A stretch of 64,000 bases of DNA from Terriglobus roseus DSM 18391 (GCF_000265425.1 NC_018014.1:1-64000), one strand, 5' to 3'; numbered from the stretch's first letter, positions 1 to 9,047 are shown. Made by a program: numbers and translations. Notes: a model not told the origin generated them from the sequence alone.

Positions 1-112
1 GGAAGAGGAATTCTTTGTTTCAAATTTTTGCTCAGGCCGTTGCGTGCTTCGCGTGTGATCGGCCAACTGTGACAGCTGCGGCCAAGGCCAGCAGCGCAAG
101 GAAAGAACCCTG

Positions 113-1567
113 ATGTCTTTTGCCCCAACGGCATCGACCGTACTGAACTCGCAGAACGCCTGGATGCGGATCCTGGCCGCGCTCGAGATGAAGGTCAACC
201 GGCAGTCGTTTCATACCTGGCTGAAGCCCACGCGCTTTTCGCACGCAAACGGTCGCACCGTCTTCGTGCGAATTCCCTCCGCGCAGTTTCAGCACATTGG
301 CGATCGATACGCCGACTTGATTCATGAGGCGATTGACAACCTGTCGCTTGAAGTCGACGAGGTGCGCTTCGTCACCGCAGAAGACGATCCGGCAGCACCC
401 AAGTCGCGTGAGGACGGAGGCTTTGCGCCGCTGCCCTCGCACTCGCCCAACGCACCGCAGGGCTCAGGTTCGCCCTCCGGCAGCCATCGCGCTGCACAGC
501 AGCAGCCTCAGATGCCCAGCGCAGAGCAAGGCCGGTTCGACTGGAACACGGCCGCACAGCTCAACCAGCGCTACCTCTTCGAGAACTTCGTCATCGGCAG
601 TGGCAACCAGTTCGCACACGCCGCCTCACAGGCCGTTGCAGAGCGGCCGTCCAAGGCTTACAACCCACTCTTCCTGTACGGTGGCGTGGGTATGGGCAAG
701 ACGCACCTGATGCACGCCATCGGTCATGAGGTGAAGCGTCGCAACCCGCACGCAACCATCTCCTACGTCTCGGGTGAGAAGTTCACCAACGAGATGATCG
801 ACAGCATGCGCAACAACCGGCAGACCAGCTTTCGCGACAAGTTTCGCACGGTCGATGTCCTGCTGATCGATGACATCCAGTTCCTCGCCGGCAAGGAGCG
901 TACGCAGGAAGAGTTCTTCCACACGTTCAACGCGCTGCACGAGAGCATGAAGCAGATCGTCATCGCAAGTGACCGGCCTCCGAAAGAGCTTGCCGATTTT
1001 GAAGATCGTCTTCGCTCGCGCTTTGAGTGGGGGCTCATCGCGGACATCCAGCCGCCCGATCTTGAGACGAAGGTCGCCATCCTGCAGAAGAAGGCAGAGA
1101 GCGAGCAGACGGTCCTGCCGACGGACGTTGCTATGTTCATCGCAGGCAATGTACGCACCAACGTGCGAGAGCTCGAGGGTGCGCTCATCCGCCTGGTCGC
1201 CTGGTGCTCACTGCACGGCGTTGAGATCACGCTCAGCACCGCTCAGCAGTGCCTGAAGCAGTTCATCGACACGCAGGTGCGCAAGATCACCATTGAGGCT
1301 ATCCAGCGCGCCACGGCCGAACAGTTCGGCATGAAGATCAGCGAACTGAAGCAGAAGAACAACAGCCGCCAGATCGTTGTGCCGCGCCAGATTGCTATGT
1401 ACCTGGCCAAGCAGATGACGGAGGCCTCCCTGCCGGAGATCGGCCGCCAATTCGGCGGCAAGCATCACACCACGGTGATGCACTCCATCGCGAAGATCGA
1501 CGAACAGCGCCGTACGGACAAGGCACTGAACAGCACCATCAGCAAGCTGATGGAAACACTGAACTAA
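113..1567 (+). CDS. dnaA: Chromosomal replication initiator protein DnaA
   Basis: 484 aa, the AAA+ ATPase that binds DnaA boxes and opens the replication origin. Domain order is canonical: an N-terminal DnaB-contact domain (about 15-80, with QSFHTWLKP), a low-complexity Pro/Ser/Gln linker (about 95-145), an AAA+ core with Walker A GGVGMGKT at 190-197 and Walker B LLIDD at about 250-254, and a C-terminal DNA-binding domain ending in the DnaA signature GGKHHTTVMHS near residue 448. The ATG is preceded by AAGGAAAG at a sensible distance. Met replaces the more usual Leu within Walker A, which is a mild variation. A hairpin follows the stop. The first 112 bases carry no DnaA box that I can recognise, so the origin is probably outside the window. 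Confidence 0.98.
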   Translation: MSFAPTASTVLNSQNAWMRILAALEMKVNRQSFHTWLKPTRFSHANGRTVFVRIPSAQFQHIGDRYADLIHEAIDNLSLEVDEVRFVTAEDDPAAPKSREDGGFAPLPSHSPNAPQGSGSPSGSHRAAQQQPQMPSAEQGRFDWNTAAQLNQRYLFENFVIGSGNQFAHAASQAVAERPSKAYNPLFLYGGVGMGKTHLMHAIGHEVKRRNPHATISYVSGEKFTNEMIDSMRNNRQTSFRDKFRTVDVLLIDDIQFLAGKERTQEEFFHTFNALHESMKQIVIASDRPPKELADFEDRLRSRFEWGLIADIQPPDLETKVAILQKKAESEQTVLPTDVAMFIAGNVRTNVRELEGALIRLVAWCSLHGVEITLSTAQQCLKQFIDTQVRKITIEAIQRATAEQFGMKISELKQKNNSRQIVVPRQIAMYLAKQMTEASLPEIGRQFGGKHHTTVMHSIAKIDEQRRTDKALNSTISKLMETLN

Positions 1568-1596
1568 CCGATCTCCTAAGCCATTAGGACGAACAG

Positions 1597-1624
1597 AAAG
1601 GCCCGGCTTCATGCCGGGCTTTTC
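1597..1624 (+). terminator. Rho-independent terminator after dnaA
   Basis: A 7-bp GCCCGGC/GCCGGGC stem with a TTCAT loop, preceded by an A-run and followed by TTTT, 30 bases after the dnaA stop. Confidence 0.85.
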
Positions 1625-1710
1625 TGCGCTCTCCTGTTGTGTGCAACGCAGTGTAAGCTGGTCAGCGCTTTCAACCGTCGTTCATCTTCGCACTCCAAGG
1701 AAAACCAACA

Positions 1711-3177
1711 GTGAAATCTCGCAGGCTGAGGACCCGCCGTGTCCGGGCCGTTCTCCTTGCCAGTGGCCTTGCGTTTGGGCTGCGCCCCGCGTATGCCCAG
1801 CAACCGATTCCACAACTGCAAGCGCCACCTTCCCCCAACAATCCAAGCTCAGTGCAGGATGTGATCCGCGGCAACTTCGTCCAACGCCTTGCGCGCTTCT
1901 ACGTTGCGGACTGGCGCGGCAAGCTGCCCGCCGGTCCAGCAACCGTGCGTCGCGCCTTCGACTCGCCCATCGACAGCCCGCCCTATCCTGCCGGCGATTG
2001 GCTCTACGGAGGCTCGCCCACCATCGGAGTGCCCGACACGACGGTGTACCCGCTGATGACCGCGCTCAAGCTGCAGAACAGCCGCACCAAAGTCTACGGT
2101 TGGGCAAAAGGCACCTACAACCAGAGCACAAGCCACGACAACAACTATCCACTGGTCTTTGCTTCAGCGCCCAATACGGCGAGGCTGCACCAGGTCGTCA
2201 CCTTCATCGAGCGTTTGCCGGACACGGTGCAGAACAAGCACTTTGACTGGGGCTATCACGTCACTGCGCTGTACTACGGCATCGACTACCGCTTCACCAC
2301 CACCAAAGGCTTCCTCAGCGGACAACTGCTCGTCTCCAACCGCACCTACGGCTACGACCCGCTCACGGAGTATGTCGATCTCTACTTCCCCGTGAAGGAC
2401 GGTCTGAACATCCGCGTTGGCCGATTCCTGGAACTGCCGGGACTTGATACGCCGCTGGCGCCCGCCAACTACACGATGACGCGTTCCCTTGTCTACGCGG
2501 CCGAACCTGTGACACAGACAGGCGTGGTCGCAACGTTGAAGCTCAACAAGCAGTGGATCGTGCAACTCGGTCTGACAGCGGGGCACGACGTTGCGCCTTG
2601 GTCCAGCGATCATAAGCCGTCTCTGATCGCCTGCCTGAACTACTCCTCTGCCACCAATCACGACAACATCTATGCCTGCGCCAACGGCATCAACGACGGT
2701 AAGTATGCGTACGACAACGTCCAGCAATATGACGTTGTCTGGTCCCACAGGTTCAACGCGAAGTGGCACATCGCATCCGAAGGCTGGGTGATGTACCAGC
2801 GCGATGTCCCCAACGTGTCGCAAAATGTTGAGAACCCTGTGCCAACGGAAAGCGGCACGCTCGGCGCCATGTGTGCTCCCGGGCAGCTCCGCTGTTTCGC
2901 ACCAGAGTACGCGCTGGTCAGCTACCTGAACCGCGAGATCAGCCCATCGCTCACCGTGGGCTTTCGCGCCGATCTGCTGAATGACAAGAAGGGACAACGC
3001 ACCGGAACGGCAACCAAGTACACGGAGACCACGCTGTACATGAACCGGTACTTTGGCAGCACCTTTCTGGTGCAGACGGACCTTCGCTTTGATCATTCCT
3101 GGGACAAGCTCGGTTACAACAACGGCAAGGCGCGCAACCAGTTGGTGGGCGGCATCAGCCTCGTCTATCGCTACTGA
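1711..3177 (+). CDS. OmpL-like beta-barrel porin (BBP2-type)
   Basis: 488 aa. Residues 1-29 form a signal peptide (basic start, hydrophobic core, cleavage after AYA). The rest is rich in alternating aromatic/polar strands, for example repeated YGWAKGTYN- and VDLYFPVKDG-like segments, and ends in Tyr-Arg-Tyr. That ending is a C-terminal aromatic beta-signal of outer-membrane barrels. The pattern matches putative beta-barrel porin-2 (OmpL-like) proteins common in Acidobacteria and Bacteroidetes, which probably let small solutes through the outer membrane. The substrate cannot be told. It stands alone between the dnaA terminator and a hairpin before a convergent gene. The start ATG gives the signal peptide directly. 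Confidence 0.75.
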   Translation: MKSRRLRTRRVRAVLLASGLAFGLRPAYAQQPIPQLQAPPSPNNPSSVQDVIRGNFVQRLARFYVADWRGKLPAGPATVRRAFDSPIDSPPYPAGDWLYGGSPTIGVPDTTVYPLMTALKLQNSRTKVYGWAKGTYNQSTSHDNNYPLVFASAPNTARLHQVVTFIERLPDTVQNKHFDWGYHVTALYYGIDYRFTTTKGFLSGQLLVSNRTYGYDPLTEYVDLYFPVKDGLNIRVGRFLELPGLDTPLAPANYTMTRSLVYAAEPVTQTGVVATLKLNKQWIVQLGLTAGHDVAPWSSDHKPSLIACLNYSSATNHDNIYACANGINDGKYAYDNVQQYDVVWSHRFNAKWHIASEGWVMYQRDVPNVSQNVENPVPTESGTLGAMCAPGQLRCFAPEYALVSYLNREISPSLTVGFRADLLNDKKGQRTGTATKYTETTLYMNRYFGSTFLVQTDLRFDHSWDKLGYNNGKARNQLVGGISLVYRY

Positions 3178-3183
3178 AACGGG

Positions 3184-3217
3184 GAACCGCACCACGACAG
3201 AAGTCACGGTGCGGTTC
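3184..3217. terminator. Hairpin between convergent porin and metallo-beta-lactamase genes
   Basis: A perfect 10-bp inverted repeat (GAACCGCACC / GGTGCGGTTC) with a 14-base loop in the convergent gap. It has no clear T-run, so it may act in either direction or only as an mRNA 3' structure. Confidence 0.55.
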
Positions 3218-3241
3218 GGTTACTGTCAGCTTGCAGGCGAC

Positions 3242-4105
3242 TTACTTGCCGGCCTTCTCCGCCGCCACTTCCTTGCGAAAGTTCGCTTCCTTCTCCGCAA
3301 GCGCTGCCTGGTAGCCCTTGGGATCGATGAATACTGCGGCGCCTTCCTTCTGCATGCGTTCGAGCTTGGGCAGCATGTTGAAGTACACACCATGCGCACC
3401 CAGGAAGATGTCACACGGATAAGTCTTCATCACCGCAAACGTGTGGTTGAAGTCGCGCTCAATACCCGGGTAGGACTCGGTCTTGCCGTTGGCTGTGACC
3501 AGGCGAACGGCCGGGTTCCAGGCCCATCCGCCCACGATGACAACGTTCCGCGTCTTGGCGCCATCCTGCGTCTGCATGGTCCAGGTGGTCGTGCCCTTGG
3601 TGTGGCCGGCCGTCTTGTGCGCGACGATCGTCGTTCCGCCCAGCTCAACCTTCTCGCCATCATGCAGAACGCGATCCACGTGCGCGGCTGGGAAACGGTC
3701 CAGCGATGTGTCGTAGTCGGTAGCACCGCCACTCTGCATCACGTCCACGTCACCGTCCATCACCATGTGCGTAGCGTGCGTCTCCTTCACCACTTCAGCC
3801 GCACCGGCCGCGTGGTCATAGTGCGCCTGGCTGCTCAGCAGGATCTTCGTGTCCGCCCACTTGAAGCCAAGCTGCTCCACGCTGTGCTTGATCAGCGGCG
3901 GCGAACTCTCAAGGTTCGCATTAATCAGGATGTTGCCCCTCGGCGTTGTCACCAGGTAGGCGGCAAGGTCTCGCGAACCCACGTAGTACAGGTTGCCGGA
4001 GATCTTGAAGGGCGCAATCGGCGTCGTCCAGTCTGCGGGGATCGCGGCAAGCGCGGCATGTGCAGCAACAAGAATAAGGGTGGCGAGCAGTGACTTCAGC
4101 TTCAT
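3242..4105 (-). CDS. Subclass B3 metallo-beta-lactamase-like hydrolase, Gln116 (GOB-like) variant
   Basis: 287 aa from the ATG at 4105, chosen because GAAGGAAG sits just upstream and the protein then begins with a clean signal peptide (about 1-20); an upstream ATG at 4180 would bury it. The fold is MBL, with metal motif Gln93-Ala-His95-Tyr-Asp97-His98, then His168 in GHTKG and His238 in LGAHG. In standard numbering these are positions 116/118/120/121/196/263. Position 116 is Gln instead of His, as in the GOB enzymes. The segment that normally carries Ser221/Ser223 reads GGWAWNP, so both serines appear to be missing. A periplasmic beta-lactamase role is likely from the family, but activity is not certain for environmental B3-like proteins. 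Confidence 0.85.
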   Translation of the reverse strand: MKLKSLLATLILVAAHAALAAIPADWTTPIAPFKISGNLYYVGSRDLAAYLVTTPRGNILINANLESSPPLIKHSVEQLGFKWADTKILLSSQAHYDHAAGAAEVVKETHATHMVMDGDVDVMQSGGATDYDTSLDRFPAAHVDRVLHDGEKVELGGTTIVAHKTAGHTKGTTTWTMQTQDGAKTRNVVIVGGWAWNPAVRLVTANGKTESYPGIERDFNHTFAVMKTYPCDIFLGAHGVYFNMLPKLERMQKEGAAVFIDPKGYQAALAEKEANFRKEVAAEKAGK

Positions 4106-4260
4106 GGGGCTTCCTTCTTGGGCAGCGTTCAAAGCAAGACTACCCGGGCACCGGCGCGCACTGCCGCAGTCATGGTGCACACGCTACAAAAATGAATCAA
4201 GATGCGCAACGAAGCGACTCACGTCCCAAGAGCGGTAAGCTTGTCCGTGAGGAATTACCC

Positions 4261-5292
4261 ATGAAAGCGTTGATGCTCGAAGAGTATTCGCACCTGGAAG
4301 TCGTCGATGTACCTGAGCCCGCGTGCGGGCCCGATGAGGTCTTGATCCGCGTGGCTGCGTGCGGTATCTGCGGCAGCGACGTCCACGGCTACGACGGCAG
4401 CAGCGGCCGGCGCATCCCGCCCATCATCATGGGGCATGAGGCCGCAGGAGTCATCGCAAAGATCGGCGCGGACGTAAGGGACTGGAAGCTCGGCGATCGC
4501 GTCACCTTCGACTCCACCGTCTACTGCGGCGCATGCGATTTCTGCACGCAGGGCCTGGTCAATCTCTGCGATTCGCGTCAGGTCGTCGGCGTCTCCCCCG
4601 GCGACTATCGCCGCCACGGCGCGTTTGCTGAACTGGTCAGCGTGCCCGCGCGCATTCTCTATCGCCTGCCGGATGTCTTCGACTTCAAAGAAGCGGCAAT
4701 GCTTGAAGCCGTCTCCATCGCACTGCATGGTGTCAGCGTCGCGCAACTAAAAGGCGGCGAATCCGCACTGGTGATCGGTGCCGGCATGATCGGCCTGCTG
4801 ACCGCGCAGGCAGCGCGCGCAGCCGGTTGCAGCTCCGTGATGATCGCGGACGTCGATGCGGCTCGCCTTGAGATGGCGAAAGAAGTCGGCATCCCGGACA
4901 CCCTGCACCTCAGCGGCAACGACCTGGTCGCCGAAGTGCTGAAGCGCACCAACGGTCGCGGCGTTGATGTTGTTCTCGAAGCTGTAGGACGCGCCGAAAC
5001 TGTCGTCGCTTCTATCGAGTGCGTCAAGCGCGGCGGCACCGTCACGCTGATCGGTAACATTCAGCCAGAGGTTCCGTTGCCCTTGCAGCGTGTGGTCACG
5101 CGTGAGATTCGGCTGCAGGGCTCGTGCGGTTCCGCCGGTGAGTATCCGGAAGCAATTCGCTTGATGGCCAGCGGTGCCATCACGGTCAAGCCGCTGATCT
5201 CTGCGGTCTCGTCTCTGGAAGAAGCGGCAGGCTACTTCGCGCGGTTGCACGGCCGTGAAGACGGCCTGTTAAAAGTTGTAGTAACTCCGTAA
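4261..5292 (+). CDS. Zinc-dependent MDR alcohol/polyol dehydrogenase
   Basis: 343 aa medium-chain dehydrogenase/reductase. The ATG at 4261 follows GAGGAATT, whereas upstream in-frame codons lack homologous-looking protein. Catalytic zinc ligands are Cys37 and the GHE at 58-60. A four-cysteine structural zinc lobe uses Cys89, 92, 95 and 103. The NAD(P)-binding Rossmann motif is VIGAGMIG in the second half. The closest functional classes by motif are sorbitol, threonine and galactitol-1-phosphate dehydrogenases, and the true substrate is not visible. The nearby SDR and ACS-type MFS transporter suggest sugar or sugar-acid oxidation. It is transcribed alone, divergently from the metallo-beta-lactamase gene. 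Confidence 0.88.
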   Translation: MKALMLEEYSHLEVVDVPEPACGPDEVLIRVAACGICGSDVHGYDGSSGRRIPPIIMGHEAAGVIAKIGADVRDWKLGDRVTFDSTVYCGACDFCTQGLVNLCDSRQVVGVSPGDYRRHGAFAELVSVPARILYRLPDVFDFKEAAMLEAVSIALHGVSVAQLKGGESALVIGAGMIGLLTAQAARAAGCSSVMIADVDAARLEMAKEVGIPDTLHLSGNDLVAEVLKRTNGRGVDVVLEAVGRAETVVASIECVKRGGTVTLIGNIQPEVPLPLQRVVTREIRLQGSCGSAGEYPEAIRLMASGAITVKPLISAVSSLEEAAGYFARLHGREDGLLKVVVTP

Positions 5293-5311
5293 GACTGACA
5301 GCGAAATCCAT

Positions 5312-5352
5312 GGAGTAAGTGGCAGGTCTCTCTGCGAACCGCCACTTCCTCC
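5312..5352. terminator. Hairpin between convergent dehydrogenase and TPR genes
   Basis: Inverted repeat GGAGTAAGTGGC / GCCACTTCCTCC with one mismatch, plus inner AGGT/ACC pairing, placed between convergent stops at 5292 and 5360. There is no T-run on either side. Confidence 0.5.
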
Positions 5353-5359
5353 GGATAAC

Positions 5360-6373
5360 TTAACGCAATGCCGACACGCTGACAGAACACTTCGCACACG
5401 TGTCTCTCATACGGACCGCTTCTGCATACTCAATGCTCCGGCTGAGTAATTCCGCCTTCGCGTTCTGATGACGGCTCTTTAGATAGTCGCGATACTGGGT
5501 CATCGCCGCAACGACAACAGGATGCGTCTCTCCCATCATTGACTTCATCATCTCCAGTGCACCCTGCAGCTTCCTGTCTGCCGTCTCCAGATCGCCGTTC
5601 TTCCAAGCTGCAAACCCAAGAGCCACATCTGCATGTGCTCGCTCCAGCGACACCGCGGAAAAATCACGCGTCGCGATCTCGTCTGCCATTTTCGCGGACC
5701 GCTGGCAATCAGCGAACGCGGACTGTCTGCACTGCGCAAGCGTCAGCGAAATATAAGCCGCAACAAGCGTGTTGCCAGGTCTGGGAGTGGCCTGCGACTC
5801 CGAAGCAGGAAGCACCTGCAAGAAAGCAGGTTCCTTTTGCGTGGAGAGTATCGCAACGGCTGACTCCGCATGTTCCTGCGCTTGTTTGTATCGATGTTGC
5901 GCAAGCAATACCTCTGCAAGATGTTCATGGCTGCGGGCTATGTCGACGGGATTGCCGATCTCACTTCGGAGGGCGAAGGCCTTCGCTCGCACATGCTCGG
6001 CCTCCGACTTGTCGCCAGCTTCCAGATAGACTTCGCCAACGTTGTCGAGCGCGGTGGCATAGTTCACTCGCGACTCAGCACTCTTCGCCAACAGCGGCAG
6101 GGCCTTGCTGTAGGCGCGCAGAGCAGCGTCTGTCTCGCCGCTCCGTTGATAGGAAGACGCAACCACCGCCCACGCATAACCAAGCCTCGCTGAAGAAGGA
6201 TTTTCCCCTTCGACTTTGTGAAGCAGATCCAAATAAGGCTGGTGAGAATCCTTGCGGTAGTCCGCATTTGTCTGCGCGGGTGCCGAGGCGTTGAGAAGAA
6301 AAGGCAGGGCTGCAAGACATGCAGCCGCAGTCGTGTGACGATAGAAAGAGAGTATAGGTCGGTTTGAAAACAT
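5360..6373 (-). CDS. Secreted tetratricopeptide-repeat protein
   Basis: 337 aa from the ATG at 6373, which has GAGGGAA upstream. The next 33 residues form an N-terminal hydrophobic signal (core AACLAALPFLLNASAPAQ). The rest is helical and contains several degenerate TPR units, for example AWAVVASSYQRSGETDAAL, ATALDNVGEVYLEAGDKS and VALGFAAWKNGDLETA. These usually form a protein-binding superhelix. No enzymatic domain is visible. The C-terminus carries a CAKC pair. It ends close to, and convergent with, the zinc dehydrogenase. The partner and role are unknown, and it may be a periplasmic scaffold. Confidence 0.7.
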   Translation of the reverse strand: MFSNRPILSFYRHTTAAACLAALPFLLNASAPAQTNADYRKDSHQPYLDLLHKVEGENPSSARLGYAWAVVASSYQRSGETDAALRAYSKALPLLAKSAESRVNYATALDNVGEVYLEAGDKSEAEHVRAKAFALRSEIGNPVDIARSHEHLAEVLLAQHRYKQAQEHAESAVAILSTQKEPAFLQVLPASESQATPRPGNTLVAAYISLTLAQCRQSAFADCQRSAKMADEIATRDFSAVSLERAHADVALGFAAWKNGDLETADRKLQGALEMMKSMMGETHPVVVAAMTQYRDYLKSRHQNAKAELLSRSIEYAEAVRMRDTCAKCSVSVSALR

Positions 6374-6625
6374 GGGTTCCCTCGCAGGCTGCGATGATCG
6401 TTTCCCTGTCCTAAAAAAACCGGAATTACCGGCGCCAAACTGCTTGTTGAGTTCTGCACCTCCTAATACGCACGGTGTAAACAAGAGTTCGATATTTTTT
6501 GCAATTAATTTTGAGTCTCGAAGAAGCTGATCTTTTTGCACGAAATGTTGTGAAATGAAGCGGTATCTAACGAACCGAATCCTCTGCCCGCGCGACGAGA
6601 GGCATTCGAAGAATGCAGGAGCATC

Positions 6626-7417
6626 ATGGCGGAAAATCTCTTTGACCTTACGGGCCAGGTAGCCATCGTTACCGGCGCATCGCGTGGCCTGGGCCAATAC
6701 TTCTCCCGCGCGCTTGGCCGCGCAGGTGCAAAGCTGATCGTCACCAGCCGCAAGGCCGGCGATTGTGATGCGTTCATCGCGGAACTCTCCGCAATGGACA
6801 TCGAAGCGAAGGCGCTCATGCTCGACGTCCGCGATCAGACCAGCATCAACGCGTTCGCTCAGGCCGCCCCAAGCCTATTCGGCAAGGTCGACATCCTGGT
6901 GAACAACGCCGGCATGAACATCCGCAAACCAGCGCAGGAGGTCACCTGGGACGACTGGAACGCGATTCTCGACACCAACCTTCGCGGAGCCTTCTTCGTC
7001 GCCCAGGGCATCGCGCGACACATGATTGAGCGTGGCTACGGCCGCATCATTAACGTCGGCTCCGTCACCAGCGTTCGCGGCTTTGCGGGCCTGGGACCGT
7101 ATGGAGCCAGCCGCGGCGGTATCAAGCAACTGACGATGTCGTTGGCAGATGACTGGGGCGTGCACGGGATCACGGTCAACGTACTCGCGCCGGGCTGGTT
7201 CAAGACGGCGCAGAACGCCGTCATGTATGAGGACGCAGGCTGGGTTGAATATCTCGTCGAACGCATTCCCATGAAGCGGCCCGGCGCACCCAACGATCTG
7301 GACGGCGCGGTGGTCTTCCTTGCCAGCGAAGCGTCACGCTACATGACAGGCCAGACACTCCTCATCGACGGCGGCGTCACCGTCGGGTCGACGCGCGCCA
7401 TCCTCCAGAAGAAGTAA
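6626..7417 (+). CDS. SDR-family oxidoreductase (gluconate 5-dehydrogenase-like) with Lys-to-Arg at the active site
   Basis: 263 aa classical short-chain dehydrogenase with the TGASRGLG nucleotide-binding motif near residue 16, the NNAG motif, and a catalytic Ser about 13 residues before Tyr159. The usual YxxxK becomes Tyr159-Gly-Ala-Ser-Arg163 (codon CGC), so the conserved lysine is replaced by arginine. The rest of the fold, including the closing TGQTLLIDGG, is intact. It resembles gluconate 5-dehydrogenase/3-oxoacyl reductase-like SDRs. GCAGGAG precedes the ATG. The nearby sugar-acid-type MFS transporter on the other strand suggests a sugar-acid role, which is an inference. Confidence 0.82.
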   Translation: MAENLFDLTGQVAIVTGASRGLGQYFSRALGRAGAKLIVTSRKAGDCDAFIAELSAMDIEAKALMLDVRDQTSINAFAQAAPSLFGKVDILVNNAGMNIRKPAQEVTWDDWNAILDTNLRGAFFVAQGIARHMIERGYGRIINVGSVTSVRGFAGLGPYGASRGGIKQLTMSLADDWGVHGITVNVLAPGWFKTAQNAVMYEDAGWVEYLVERIPMKRPGAPNDLDGAVVFLASEASRYMTGQTLLIDGGVTVGSTRAILQKK

Positions 7418-7442
7418 GTCGCGCGGCTACACCAGCCCGCAG

Positions 7443-7598
7443 TTATTTCAGGTCGTCGGCGTGCACGAACGCGTTCTTGAGGACAGCCAGTTCGTGCACG
7501 TCTTCCTGCTTCAGCATGGCGGCGATGTCCGGTTCGAAGATCACGAGAACCTGGCGATCGAGTAGCTGAATCTCAGTGATTCGCGGCGAAGAGCTCAT
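7443..7598 (-). CDS. Small hypothetical protein (51 aa)
   Basis: Reading the minus strand from an ATG at 7598 gives a 51-aa acidic protein beginning MSSSPRITEIQLLDRQVLVI and ending HADDLK. A strong AGGAGG lies at ideal spacing before the start. It contains a predicted strand-strand-helix pattern and no membrane segment. It sits between the SDR and the MFS transporter gene. I do not recognise a family. The excellent ribosome-binding site and open frame are the support. Confidence 0.55.
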   Translation of the reverse strand: MSSSPRITEIQLLDRQVLVIFEPDIAAMLKQEDVHELAVLKNAFVHADDLK

Positions 7599-7718
7599 AA
7601 AGAACCTCCTGCCGACATTGTGTGAAACAGCCGCGTCCGCATCCTCCCGCTACGCGACAGAGGAGCAAATGAGGGTCGTTAATCTGCGCCATCCGATGTC
7701 GGCGGTGCCAAAAACGAT

Positions 7719-9026
7719 CTAGACATCACCGAGTGCTTCGCGCACATTAATGGCTTCCACGCGACCAAGCAAAACGAGGTACGACAAAATCCCGATCAGG
7801 ATGTAAACCGCCGGGATCGCAAATGCCCACACATAGCTGCCGGTCTTCTGCACCGTATAGCCGGTTAGGATCGGCGCAACGATGGCGGAGATCTGGTTGC
7901 TGAAGTTGATGATGCCGCCCACCTTACCCGTGCTGGTGTTCGGCACCAGCAGCGACGGCAGGCTCCAGATAACTGGCGACGCAGCAGACAGGCCGCCGAT
8001 CGCGATCGTAATCGGAATCAACGCAGACGCAACCGAGTGCGCAAAAGCCGCGCCCACAATGCCCAGGCCGCAGACCGTGCCGCAGATTAGGACAGTGCGG
8101 CGCACATTGCTGGCGTCAAAACCGCGCTTGATTAGGGAGTCCACGAGAACGCCGCCAATCAATAGACCGCACAGCGCCGCCACCAGCCACGGCGCGCCGG
8201 TGTAAAGAAACGACTGCCGCAACGTTATGTGCAGCGTCTGCGAAAGGTAGGTAGGCAGCCACGTCAGCAGAAGGTAGAAGACGTAGTTGTACGCGCCCGA
8301 TCCAATTGCCAGGCCAATAATCTTCTTCTGCCGCAGCAGTTTTGACAGCGGGATAGGTGGCGCAATGATCTGAGCCGCATCGGTGTCCAGCCCCACGCCC
8401 TCAGTGCGGATGACGTTGCGCATGGAGAACCGGCCAGGCTCGCGATACAGCAGCGCGAACAGCCCCATGTATGCGAAGGACAGCATCGCCGTAAATCCAA
8501 AGGACCAGCGCCAGCCCACACGCAACAGCAACAAGCCCAACAGCGGCACACCGATAGCGTTTGCCAACTTTGCCGAGCTGTCGAAGATAGCCGTCGCCAG
8601 CGACCGCTCATGCGATGGAAACCACGCGCCCACGGCCTTTGCATTCGCCGGAAAGGTCGGCGCTTCACCGATGCCCAGCAGCAGCCTTGCCAGAAAGAAC
8701 AGCACCACTCCCGGTGCAAACGCCGCCGCAACCGAAGCAATGCCCCAGATAAAGACCGATGTGATCGTGACCTTGCGCACGCCAAAGGCGTCCAGGATCA
8801 CGCCCGTCGGCAGCTGGCAGGCAGCATAGGTCCACGAGTACGCAGCGGAAAGCTGACCAAAGACCTGCGGCGTAATGCCGAAGCTGCCAACCAGCGCATC
8901 GTGCGAAACAGACAGATTGACGCGGTCAAAGTAGTTGACCAGCACGCCGACGCCAAGCAGCAGGCCGATCGTCCAGCGGTAGGGGTCAGCCGGTGCGCGT
9001 TGCTGCGAGAACGTGCTGTCAGACAT
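7719..9026 (-). CDS. MFS transporter, ACS (anion:cation symporter) type
   Basis: 435 aa with about 12 hydrophobic segments. The N-terminal stretch LVNYFDRVNLSVSHD and the loop LDAFGVRKVT are typical of the ACS subfamily (hexuronate, glucarate, galactonate and phthalate transporters). It should import an organic anion with protons across the inner membrane. The substrate cannot be read from sequence. It is the second gene after a small two-helix membrane protein gene, 21 bases apart on the same strand. With the SDR and zinc dehydrogenase nearby, a sugar-acid uptake role is plausible. Confidence 0.85.
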   Translation of the reverse strand: MSDSTFSQQRAPADPYRWTIGLLLGVGVLVNYFDRVNLSVSHDALVGSFGITPQVFGQLSAAYSWTYAACQLPTGVILDAFGVRKVTITSVFIWGIASVAAAFAPGVVLFFLARLLLGIGEAPTFPANAKAVGAWFPSHERSLATAIFDSSAKLANAIGVPLLGLLLLRVGWRWSFGFTAMLSFAYMGLFALLYREPGRFSMRNVIRTEGVGLDTDAAQIIAPPIPLSKLLRQKKIIGLAIGSGAYNYVFYLLLTWLPTYLSQTLHITLRQSFLYTGAPWLVAALCGLLIGGVLVDSLIKRGFDASNVRRTVLICGTVCGLGIVGAAFAHSVASALIPITIAIGGLSAASPVIWSLPSLLVPNTSTGKVGGIINFSNQISAIVAPILTGYTVQKTGSYVWAFAIPAVYILIGILSYLVLLGRVEAINVREALGDV

Positions 9027-9047
9027 GACAGCCAGTGTAGAGGACGC

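Noticed and set aside
1-112. oriC or DnaA boxes upstream of dnaA
   Set aside because: No TTATCCACA-like sequence is visible in the short upstream stretch.
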